From: Budorcas taxicolor
Taxonomy: Eukaryota; Chordata; Mammalia; Artiodactyla; Bovidae
Assembly: GCF_023091745.1 (NCBI RefSeq)
Contig: NC_068926.1
Location: 63,486,001 to 63,550,000, forward strand
Length of the DNA: 64,000 bases
Reading direction: 5' to 3'
A model generated the notes under the pieces. That model did not search any database, was not told the origin of the DNA, and was given only the letters and a program-made list of their open reading frames with translations. Positions 11,918-23,200 of this stretch are shown in pieces. Numbering within the stretch: position 1 is the stretch's first letter; each line of letters starts with the position of its first letter. A program made the position numbers and the translations under genes.

Positions 11918-12466
11918 GATTGTCAAAACCGTAAATATTAATTTACCCATAAGGAAATATGGATGCACTGAATATGTTTATTGCACAAATGGTTCCTTCA
12001 GCCCCATGAGTTACAGCTGGCTCTGTGCCTGCCAGGGACATCTGCTCATCTGTGCACTTGTTTGATTCCTGTCCCTGTTCTTGTTCAGCTTTGTAACTTC
12101 CCCAGGCCTAGCAGCACATCCTCCCTAGAGAGGATATATGTGCTGAGTGAGCAAAAAGAGTGAAAAATCATTCACATACGGAACATGTGAGTAGTGGCTT
12201 CAACACCATCTGTAACAACTTGAACCGTGCAGGAGAATCTGCTGTAGAATGATCCACAAATCATTAATTTTACAGTAAGTAGGAAAAGTTGCTTAAAATA
12301 ATAAAACCAATATACGCAACCAATAAGTACAAGCTAAGAAGAGTACGTGCTACACCAGAAATAGTTAAGACAGTGGATGCTCCAAATCTGGAAACAAACA
12401 TTGAGGCCCAGTTCAGAGAGGAAACATTTAAATATATTAGGGTAGAGAACTAGTATAACAGAGACT

Positions 12467-12504
12467 GCGGAATCCCAACCACTGGACTGCCAGGGAATTC
12501 CCTG
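12467..12504 (-). mobile_element. tRNA-type SINE fragment
   Basis: Only the head remains: the - strand reads agggaattccctggcagtcc. Confidence 0.7.
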
Positions 12505-12867
12505 TAATAAACTTGAATGGTAATAAGACTGCTGCCAGGCTTCACGAACAAAAATCTCAAGGAAATAAAAAATATTCAGTAAATACATGAGTGCCTATTT
12601 ACCAGGCATTCTGTCCATTTTGAGTTCTATGCTGGAGCTCGGGCAATGTATGACCGCTAGTAATTCCGTGTAGTTTTACTTAGAAGAGGTTCCAGTGGAA
12701 ATGAGAACGGAGACAATACCACTGACACAAGAAAGTGAAAATATCCAAACCTGTTAGAGATGTGGATTAAATCAGTAAAACTCTTATCATTCTATACAAC
12801 CCACTTTGCAGCAGTTATTAAAAGCAACAGTGACAAAATCTTGGAAGCAGTGCCATCAAACCAGAAC

Positions 12868-12873
12868 TTTATT
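12868..12873 (-). terminator. TCHP: TCHP polyadenylation signal candidate (distal)
   Basis: AATAAA on the - strand, followed by GTTCTGGTTTGATGG and a TTTTGTC stretch that could serve as the GU-rich element. Confidence 0.5.
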
Positions 12874-13842
12874 TCACAATTAACGAACATCTGAGAGGAG
12901 GAAATATGAACGTGCATAATGAAAGCAGTGCTCAGGGGTTCATAGTCAAAAGAAATTTAAGACAAGAAAATGAAAACCAGGCTAAGGATGTACTTCTCAG
13001 CTCCATTTGTTTTTATGGCACAACAGAAATGAAAGGCAGTGCCACCCTGAGACTCGGGATTTTTTAATAAACTCTGGTTTTTAATAACCTGGAACAGAGC
13101 CCTGTAATTAGTTGTAATTTACTGAAATATGGAATCTTGAGCACGATATAATGAAAACTGAAATCTCAGAGGAAAAATATGAAAAAAAAATACAAGTCAT
13201 AAAAATATTATTGCTATAAGGAACTTATGGCTATTTATAGAGATTAATCTAGGACTATGTCACATTGATAGGACAGTGAGAAGAGACATTTTTGGCTGAT
13301 CTGCAGTTGAGTCTGATCTAGTTTCTTCAGGTTCAATGCCCCTTCCTCTGGGGACATAAATCTCAAAAGGCTGCACATGGCTGAGCCCTATCCAAGACAC
13401 TAGAGGCCCAAGGTGTCCTGCCAAAAGGTTAGCCAGCCAGGTGACCTTTTGAGGCTCAGTTACATACATGTTGGGGTCACCCATCACCCTCAACAAGGCT
13501 CTATGCAAATTCTACCAAAATGCTTCTAAAACGAGGAAAGACTCATTTCTCACCACCTTTTCAGAAAGCATCCATGGACGCCACCAAACTGTCTTAGGGT
13601 TCATAGTTCTTTTCTTCCAGAAAACAAGACATAATCGTTTGGGGACCTAAATTAATAAACCCTGAAAATAATAAACTAGACCAAGACCCACACGTTTTGT
13701 TTTCAATAGAACAAATTTAAATGGCAATTTTAAAAACTGAAAAACTTGTCTCCTATCTGTAATGAAGAGTCCTCACTGGAGGTGGACAATTAGAGGTGAG
13801 ACAACAGGAAACCTGTAGCCTGTCATGGGATACAACTTATAA

Positions 13843-13889
13843 CTCCTAGCACCAATTCATTTTATTTTATTTTTCTCCTAGCACCAATT
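13843..13889. repeat. 15-bp direct repeat around a 17-bp T-rich insert
   Basis: ctcctagcaccaatt occurs at 13843-13857 and 13875-13889. Between them is cattttattttattttt, which reads as an A-rich tail on the - strand. This looks like a very short retroposon insertion with its target-site duplication. Confidence 0.6.
13861..13866 (-). terminator. TCHP: TCHP polyadenylation signal candidate (proximal)
   Basis: AATAAA on the - strand, within the repeat AATAAAATAAAATG, about 310 nt after the stop codon. It sits in a 17-bp insertion and may be fortuitous. Confidence 0.3.
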
Positions 13890-14175
13890 TAGAATCCAAC
13901 ATTATTTATCAACATATCACAAGACTGTGACACCACTGTCAACGTGTGACTATGAAGTCCCCTTCTGGAATAAAAAAGGCAGGAAAGGGCCTCCTGTATA
14001 GCCATCACAGCTTAAAGTCCAGCCGGACCCTCATGCCATTTAATCGTGGACCTGAACATTCACTCAACTATTTTACAGCAACCTGAACACTGGAACAGAG
14101 CCTGTACAATGGTCTGGCAGCAGCATACCAGAGACCTCACCATCCTCACTCTTTGTTCTTCCAGTACCAACTAAG

Positions 14176-14208
14176 TCAGTTCCAAGCGATTCGGGGATGT
14201 CCATAATG
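14176..14208 (-). CDS. TCHP: TCHP last coding exon
   Basis: Acceptor tttcttctcag, then ten codons HYGHPRIAWN and TGA at 14178-14176. The conserved C-terminal GHP.IAWN motif identifies this very short coding piece. Confidence 0.93.
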   Translation of the reverse strand, partial: HYGHPRIAWN

Positions 14209-17200
14209 CTGAGAAGAAAGAAAACATAAGGCTGATTAAGTCAGTAGTCGCTGGAGCATTAGAAATTAATCTCATCTCAAGAAACAGCTAAAAGCGCCAT
14301 TTTATAAATGGCTGTTTCCATTTTACAGCTGAAAAGTCTCTGACCCTAAGCCATAAATGAGGCACTCTGATTTGTTAAGTACCAGCCCTAAGTAACACTT
14401 CACGTGGCTCTGTGAGTCCCTGATCTGAGACACGCACTGATCCACGGTGCAGGAAGTTTAGAAAACGCTGCTCCCTGCACTCGAGAGCCCCGGCTGGCTA
14501 GGACACCGGCGTTCTGCAGCAGGTGTGCGACCTGCTCCGCTCCATCAGCTTCCCAGAGTCTCTGACCAGCGGAGCCGGCCTCTGTCTGACAGCACGTGAG
14601 TGCCAGGGTGGCCCTGGTCAAGGAGGGACAGCGGCGACGTGCCTGCTGAGCCCTCGGTCACTTCCCTGGTGCTTTATTCATCAGCTCCCCCAAAGCACGG
14701 GTGATGGCCTTCGCTTCTCTGTGCTCCCCTGAGGTCCTGCACCAGGGGTCACTCAAGTACTTGGGGAGACAGAGAAAGAAGGAAGGAGAGAACCAGATGA
14801 CAGGGAGGGGGTGACCATAGTGCCGAGGGCAGGAGAGGAAGGGACCCAGGTCCCGATCACCCACTCAGCTGGGCACTGCTGTCCCGACAGCTAGGACCCA
14901 GCCCCATTGCACCTTCCCCCCTCACCAGCCGCCCCAAACCTCCTCCCAGATTGCTCTGTCCCAGACAGGGTCGCCAGGCACCAGCAGAGCAGTCGGGACC
15001 TCAGTCATCAGGCTGCAGTGGCAGGAGCCAGAGCAAAGTTGCTCCAAGGTCTGTTTGAGGCCCGATGAAGGATCGAACAGACCGCGTCCAGGCTCCCTAC
15101 CGGTCAGGAAAGGAAAAGCCAAGGTGCTGGGAAGCAGCCCTGTGCCCGGGGCTGTGAACGGGGGACCAGGAGGGCAGGGCCGGCTGGGCAGCTCCCTACC
15201 TTGGGCTGGTAGACCTGCTTGGCCATCATCTTCGCCTCCTGCTGCAGCAGGGCGGCCGTGAGCTGCTCTTCCCGCCTCGCCTCCTGTTCCTCCTCCTTCT
15301 CCTGCTGGTCTGCCTCCCACGCCTGCAGCTGCCGCTCTGCCACCTGGGCACCAAGAGGAAAGTCACCCTGGACGGGCCACGGGCAGGACCCTGCCTCCGA
15401 TCTCAAGGGACAGCCTGGGTTCCCCTTACTGGAGCATCAGCACTGAGCACCAGTGCCCTCGTGGGAAGGATGCCCGTGGACCCGGAGAGGTTATGTGTGT
15501 GGTCATATGTACCTTGTGAAACACTTTGGATGTGGCCACGTGTTTGGAAGATTCTTTTGTGTTAACTATTAGGTACTGAATTGAATAAAAGAGACTTGGG
15601 TCCAGAGAGCCAAGTGGTTGCAGAGGCAACCAGGAAAGAGGTGAGGGGCAGGAATAGTAAGCATTGCTTTCCTAGGAGATGGAGGACCCGGAGCGGGGCT
15701 GGACCTACAACCAGAAGGGTCAAGGTTCCAGTGGGAAACAAAAATGGATGCCCTGAGCTCTTGATTGTGGGCTTCTTAGACAAAGTCCAGGCCAGGCTGT
15801 AGAAGTAAGTCAAGGGCCCCTGAGTCCCGTGCCTTGACAGCGCAGCAACCCCAGCAGGGCCTGCTGCCTGTACGCTCGTCCCAGGGCTCAGCCCCACCTG
15901 GGCTTCCAGCTCCTGCTTCCTGGCCGATTTCAGTTCCTCACTCTCCTCTTTCTCACGACGAGCTGACTCTCTTGCCGCCTCAAGATCTTGAATAAGTTGC
16001 TCTCTGTGTCTCAGGGATTCCTCCTGCGCCCGTCGGTTTTGTTCAATCTTTTCCTGGATCTGTTGTTGTCTTCCGGTCAATACCTATCCTTAGCAGAAAG
16101 GAAGAGGGGAGGTTTTAGTTAGACTTTAACAGATGCCTCTTCCACCAGCCGTGGACCACTCTGCAGCTACACAGACACCAGCCTAATCCTCAGCCTCAGG
16201 CCCAAATGCACCAGGCAAGCCTACTACAGGGTCAGCCCAGACAACTAGCTGTACTTCCCACATGTCCCCATCACACACAAGGTTCACGTGGATGGTGCGT
16301 GTGGAGACAGCCAAGCACCAGAGACAGAAGCAGGCAGGGGTGGAGCCCTGTCCCCACAGACACACAGCTGCAAGGTGACTCTCACTCCCTATCAGTGAGT
16401 GCCAGAAAAAGCAAGAACCATGAGCCACGCAGGCAGCCAGAGGTAGAGTCGGGGTCATCCTGCCAACCTTGTGGCTGTGAATTCACTGCTCAGAGCAGCA
16501 GAAACCTGCTGTGCTTGATTCTGGAGGATTCGTCCAGAACACGGTCCAGTCTCGGGAACCACCTGCCATTCCAGACAGCCAGGCTCTCTGGACAGGACAA
16601 GTGGCCACAACAAGGAGGGATGTTTTAAATGGGAGGGAAAAAAAGTCAAAAGATGCTGGAGAATATCTGGTATTCCCAAAAGAGCACCAGCTGGGACCCA
16701 CATTCCCACAGGTTCTAAAATGTAGCATGCTGGCATGCACAGAATACAAGATCCATTTTAAACTACTTTAAGATAACTTTCAATACATGGATAATAAAGG
16801 GTTTCTTCCCCCAAAAGACTTCCTTTGAATTGGGGTGTGTCTTATAACAGACTCCTTCTAAATCGCAAGTGAAACAGTCACGCTCTTTAGTCCGCTTCTG
16901 GTGTTGCACCCCAGGAAAATAATCCTAAACATGGAGGTTTCTGCACCAGGTGTTCATCGCAGTGTTTCTTAAAAGGCTCCAACTAGAAAAAAATGGACCC
17001 ACAAAAGGAATAGAAAAACAAACTATTGTCTACCCACGTGATATATGTCATCAAAATGATATTTACAAAGAAGATATAATAATATATTAAAATGATAGAA
17101 ATCAAATAGCTCAGCATAATAAGTAATATGTAGGAAAAATGTTATGCATAGAAACAGAAGCATAGAAGGAAATAAATAGTGGCTGTGGAGATGATAGGGG

Positions 17201-20200
17201 TCTAGGTGACTTTTCGGTTTTACTTTTCTGTACTGAAACTTTTTTCTAGTAAACATATTACTTTTATGGTGATATAAAAGACGACAAAATAACCTGAGGA
17301 GACTCTGTTCCCTGAGCATTTGGCAGGGTCAACACATGGTCACCAACCCCAGACACCTGCCCGGCCGAGCTGCAGCCCTTCCCGGGATTACCTCGCTCAT
17401 CAGCCGATCTCGAGCGCTCCTCTCGCGGGCCCACTCTGCCTCTCTCTTTTCCCACACTTCCTTGGCCTCTTCCCTAGGGAGACACAGAGCGGATGACAGC
17501 GGGCTCCTTACCACCGCCAGGGGCAGAAGAGAACCAAAGAACAATCACAGCTCCAGGGCGCCAGGTAACGTACACTTTCTGTGGGGTCAACCTCCAGGTA
17601 AACTTTCAATGGATTACAGGTAAGGACACTTCACAGAAAATACTACTGTTGCAAGCACTTTCAAGTTCTCTTTTTTAACACTCCCTCTACTTACAGAAAG
17701 CACTGGTGATGACATGCACCCAGGACATTTAAACACAGAAGTAAATGAAACCACTGGGACTGGAGAGGAGGAGGGGCACGCCAGCGCCTGAGCTCTGCTA
17801 TCACGTTTCTGCGGCCCCTCTAGTTCACCCTGTGGTCCGGGCAGGTGAGCGGCCTTGACTATCTGTGGCCCAAGTACTCTGCGAGCCCAGCACCAGCCTG
17901 GACGTCAGGATTAAAGAGGAGGAGGACCGTAATGCACTCAGCACTGCCTCTGGCACACAGTAAGTGGTCAATAAGCGTTACCTGTTATTCCATTACTTCA
18001 CTCTACCAGATGGAGTTTTAGGATCCAGACTCATTTATATAGGCCTAAAACTCACTGCAGATGGTGACTGCAGCCATGAAATTAAAAGACGCTTACTCCT
18101 TGGAAGAAAAGTTATGACCAACCTAGATAGCATATTGAAAAGCAGGGACATTACTTTGCCGACTAAGGTCCATCTAGTAAAGGCTATGGTTTTTCCTGTG
18201 GTCATGTATGGATGTGAGAGTTGGACTGTGAAGAAAGCTGAGCGCCGAAGAATTGATGCTTTTGAACTATGGTGTTGGAGAAGACTCTTGAGAGTCCCTT
18301 GGACTGCAAGGAGATCCAACCAGTCCATTCTGAAGGAGATCAGCCCTGGGATTTCTTTGGAAGGAATGATGCTAAAGCTGAAGCTCCAGTACTTTGGCCA
18401 CCTCATGCGAACAGTTGACTCATTGGAAAAGACTCTGATGCTGGGAGGGACTGGGGGCAGGAGGAGAAGGGGACGACCGAGGATGAGATGGCTGGATGGC
18501 ATTACTGACTCAATGGACGTGAGTCTGAGTGAACTCCGGGAGTTGGTGATGGACAGGGAGGCCTGGTGTGCTGGGATTCATGGGGTCGCAAAGAATCGGA
18601 CACGACTGAGCGACTGAACAGAACTGAACTGAACTGAAGATGCATTCAATGTCTCCATAATTTATAACAATTTCCTTTCAAATTTCTAAGATGTCAGATG
18701 AACAGATCCTTACTTTAAACCCCAGTGGTTTCCACCTTACATAACCCAAGGGAAACACCCACAAGCTAGGTCCATTAGCAAAGGTGTGCACCTCACAAAC
18801 GATGGACAGAGGAACAAGGACGGGTGTTTCAACAGCAGCAGACAACCCTCATGGTGACCTGCTGACCTGCGGGGACCATGGCACGCGGGGACATCAGGAT
18901 GCCACCTCTTACCTCAGCAGCATCTGCAGCTCTGCCTCCCGCGCCCTCTCGAGCTCCAGCTGCTCCTCAATGACTCGCTTCATCCAGGCCACATCGGCCA
19001 GGGCCTGCTCCCGCCGGGCCTGGTGCACACGCTGGTTCTCCTCCTCCTCCTCTAACAGCGCCTGCAGGATGCGCTTGTCCGCCTCCTAGAGGACAGACGA
19101 GGAAGCGCAGTTACCGCAGGTAACAGCCTTCCTCCCTGACCGCAGGTCTTCTGGGAAGTCGTGGGCCATTTCCAGAGAAGGCAGGGTGTGATCACTCAGG
19201 GCCACTTTAGAGGCCACAAACACCCAGGAGCTTTTCTCTGCCCACCACCGGGAGAGACTCTCTGCACCACACGCACAGCCTGCCCTCAGACACACCTGGC
19301 AGCCCAGCTTTCTAGAACACAATTTGCAAGCAGTTCCACTGCAAAGGACATAAGCTACAGAAATGCTCAAAATGCTTCCTGCAGCTGTTCTGTGAGCAGA
19401 GAGCCAGCCAGGATGAGAGATCTCTCCTGTCCCATCTCAGCGAGGGAGCCCGTCTAAATACTTGCCAGAAACACTGAGCAGCTAGCCAGAAAGGGCAAGC
19501 TCAGTTTAAGAACACTGGTCTTGAGGTCTGAGGTGTACTGTTAGGTACTGTGTTGCGCAATGCCACATCAAGTACATTCAAAAACGAAACCAAGAAGCCC
19601 CAAACCCACCACTCCCCTGAATGTGTACAGCTCACCCCTGAACAATGTGGGTTTGAACTGGGCGAGTCCACTAACCACAGTTTTTTGTCAATAAGGATAG
19701 TACTTGTATTTTTATTTTATAGATCTTTAATATTTTAATTTTTATTTTATCTTGGAATATAGTTGATTTACCATATTGTGTTAGTTTCACGTATACAGCC
19801 AGGTGATTCAGTTATAATGGAATATATCCATTCCTTTTTAAAATCTTTTCCCATATAGGTAATTACAGAGTACTGAGCGAAGTTCCCTTTACAGATCTTT
19901 ATATTAACTAAGTGGGGGAGAAGTGTCTGACTAGAGATTACAGTGTGCAGACTCAAAAGAGCTGGGGTTTGAGTCCTGATTCTGTCCAAACTGTCTTAGC
20001 TTCCTGCCCTTCAGGGAGTCATTTATCAGTTTCTATCAGTTCCTTTGTTTCTGAGGCAGAAACAACAGTTCACAGGTTTTCAATTCCATGGGGGTCAGTG
20101 CCCCTAACCCCCATGTGGTTCAGGGGTCAACTGTATATCCAGAAAGATGTATACCCAGACACCTCTGGGGAGGGGCAGGGATTGCAAGGGCTGCTGGTCA

Positions 20201-23200
20201 ACAGGGGATGACCCTTGGTGGTTGCTCATGAGAACGCACCCGTTACTAAGCAACGAAAATCATGTCTTTCAAAAGAAAGTACAAGCAACACCAGGCTGTC
20301 ACTTCAGACTTACCAGTTCCTCTTGGATCTGCTGCGTGCGTCTATTGAGCTTCACATTATACTGATGTCTCAGGAAGCGTCTAGAAATGAGAAGATATGG
20401 GTTGCCTTTAACGTTTGTGATCATAAAGAATTCTGCAGAGGTTAGACTGTTACTTTCTACAGACTGTATCCCTTCTGCTTTCAGGGTTAACAGGGCAAGC
20501 CTGAGAAAGTGAGAGGCATCGCTGGCCTGGGATGGGCAGGTGAAGGGTGGGGGCCTTCCCACGCATACCCCAGTTCTGCCTTCTGCCGCAAGGCTGCCAT
20601 CTGCCTCCTCTCCTCCTCCAGCGTCTCCAGCTCCCAGCGCTGCTTCAGCAGATTCTCCTGCTCCTTCTTCAGTTTGGTGGCCTGTGGTTACCGGACAGCA
20701 AACCCGGTTAGGCTCGTCATCCCTCATCTCCCTTTCTAGCAGACACGATGCAACAAGGGCAGCCTGGCCACCTGGTACCCGGGATCCCCTCCCACTTTCA
20801 AAGCACTAAGCCCTTTGGCCCAGCTCACTCAGTCATCCTGGCTGGGTCTTTCCCAACCCCACCGACAAGAATGAAACCCTGCCCCACATGACCCTGCACT
20901 GCCCACGCTTACTGCAACTGAACCTCTGTCTCCCCGACCTGACACAGCCCCCAGCTGTATTCCCAGCAGCCAGTCTAGTGCTCGGGCACAAAGGACCCAG
21001 TTCTTGAGTCATTGAGGCCTGGGGGAGGGGAGCTGCTCCCCTCAGAATTGCTGAGCACAGGATTCTTGGAACAGCCTCCTGGACCAAAGATCCTCATGGT
21101 TTGTCCCGAGACCCCAAAACTACTAGCTGGGGAGAGCTGTGGGCTGGCTCAACAGACTAAGTCAAGTCTACCAAGCGCACTTGAACTCCGGGGTCTCAGA
21201 GGCCCTCAGACAGCAGGCCTCTACCCACATCTGCGGGGACAGGTGTGATCCCCCGAGGGTTAGCGTTCAAGAATCCGGCACACAGAGTGAGTGTGGAAGA
21301 ACCACTGGTGAGACCGCATGCCAGGAGAACCCAGTGTGGCTCCCCTTCTTAGAACCACCTCCCGGATGCCATCTCCATGTGGAGCAGCTTCTTAGATGCC
21401 TGTTTCCTCACAATGAGCGGCTGCAAGTGAGGAGGCCTGGCGGCCGGGGCATGCCCTCACCTCCATCTCCTTCGCCTTCAGCTCCTCCATCTGCTGGCGC
21501 AGCGCCTCCGCCTGCAGCTTACTCTCCAGCTGCCTCCTCTCCTCTTCCACTTTCATCCGTTCCAGCGCTTCCCGGCGGGCCGTTTCATACTCATTTTCAA
21601 ATCGTTTTCCCTTTTCCTCTTCAGCGGCTTCTTGCTGCATGGAGCCAAAGGAACGTAGGGGTCAGCGTCTGTAACATGGAGCCAGTGAAGACCTCACCGG
21701 TGGTCAGCAGGCCGCAGGGCCCGTTCTTCACTCCGACACGTCTACACCTGAGCAGGCTGTGCATTTATCAGCCGTGAGGCCCGGGCTCAGCTCTCACGGT
21801 GGGAACCATGGGTGTGGTGCTGCCCTCAGAGAAGAGGCTGGGAGCACAGTGCCTGGCACGGGGCAGGGAATCAGGGACACCGGGTTCCTTCCCTTTCACA
21901 AGTCGACAAAGCGCTTTCCAAAATGAACCCAGAGGCAAAACGATGGGTCCACGAAGTGTGGACTGCCATCACCAGAAGTGCTGCTGTCAACCCGGGTTGA
22001 GAGTTTATGATGTGAATCATATCCAGAGGGTACTGGCAACAGGACACCCTTAAGGATGCATACTCCATCTACCATCAGCCGGCCCTGGACACCTGGTCTT
22101 ATTCTGTCCCAAGAGTGGTCACGTGGGATTCTTGTCTGTACAAGAGCAACAGACATTCCATTTTAACAGGTGTTAAGTAAACCGAGCAAAGGTCTATTTC
22201 TGGACTGGAGTCACTGAGATGGAAAACAAGAAACAAATTCAAAGACTTGGAGAGAGTCTCCCAACACATACCACACCTGTTTTTTTTTCCTCTTTCTGCG
22301 TTTCCCAAGCGTTTATCACATGCCTCTTGTGAAGGTCCGATTCGATCTGAGGATGAGAAGGCAGAAAATATAAACTTCCTCGGTGGCTCACAGGATGGAT
22401 GTTCACTGCTGAGCACCGCACCGTGGCCTGGAATGTGACCAGGTATCTTACAAGGAAGTGCATGGTGACCCCACCATACATAGTCTAAATGCAAGTCAGT
22501 AAAAAAACCAAAGGACCAGGCGATTCTAAGCCATCTCAAGAACTGGAACAAAGTATTAAAAACTTTTCTCCCACCCAGTCCCCTTGGAGCTGAGCAGACA
22601 CTGAAATGGAAATCCAACCTCAAAGGCTACTGTGGTGGGTCTAACGCCTGTCAAGCCCCAGGGCAGCAGGACCTGGGTGAGGAGCGGACTCAGCTTTTTG
22701 CCTGGCTCCCCAAACCTCCCTCTCCAAAGGAGCAGCTGTGAAAACACACCACCTGTATCAATGGATGCAACAAATTTGGGATTATTAATAAGAGATCTGG
22801 GTTTAAAGAATCTTTTGGATCAGAAAATGAATCGTAACAATGTCCAAAGGCTTTTGTTTGGAAAATTGTTTATACAAGTTTTAAATTTTTCTCAACTTAC
22901 AAACATAAACATTTGCAGCTAACTTGAATGTTCTGAATAAACAACTGAGTACCTGACTTCGGAGGAGCCCCTGAAATCTACGAGTGGCCAAGGAGAGGTT
23001 TAGTGCTAACCACATGGCATACCAGAGCAGCCAGATACTCTATTATCACTGGCAACTTCTAAATGTAGTTACGTGCACGTAAATTAACACCACCAAATAA
23101 GTTGCTCAGATGGTAAAGAATCTGCCGGCCAATGCAGGACACCCAGGTATGATCCTTGGATCAGGAAGACCCTCCGGGAGAAGGGAATGGCAACCCACTT

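Larger units (their letters stand above)
8936..12849. other. Gap between converging GIT2 and TCHP
   Basis: No gene seen. It holds an RE1-like site near 9.35 kb, a pyrimidine-rich stretch (9.6-9.8 kb), an MIR near 10.25 kb, a BOV-A2 and a CHR SINE. Open frames here are not conserved-looking. Confidence 0.6.
12850..14175 (-). other. TCHP: TCHP 3' UTR (extent inferred)
   Basis: This follows the TGA on the - strand. Two AATAAA candidates are seen, at 13866-13861 (inside a short T-rich insertion) and at 12873-12868. The stretch has no ruminant SINE, whereas the sequence beyond 12.5 kb does, which favours the longer UTR of about 1.3 kb. Confidence 0.55.

Noticed and set aside
8936..12849. Long frames near 9.4-9.8 kb and 10.2-10.66 kb
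   Set aside because: They overlap each other on both strands in C-rich sequence and an MIR; no conserved domain or splice pattern.
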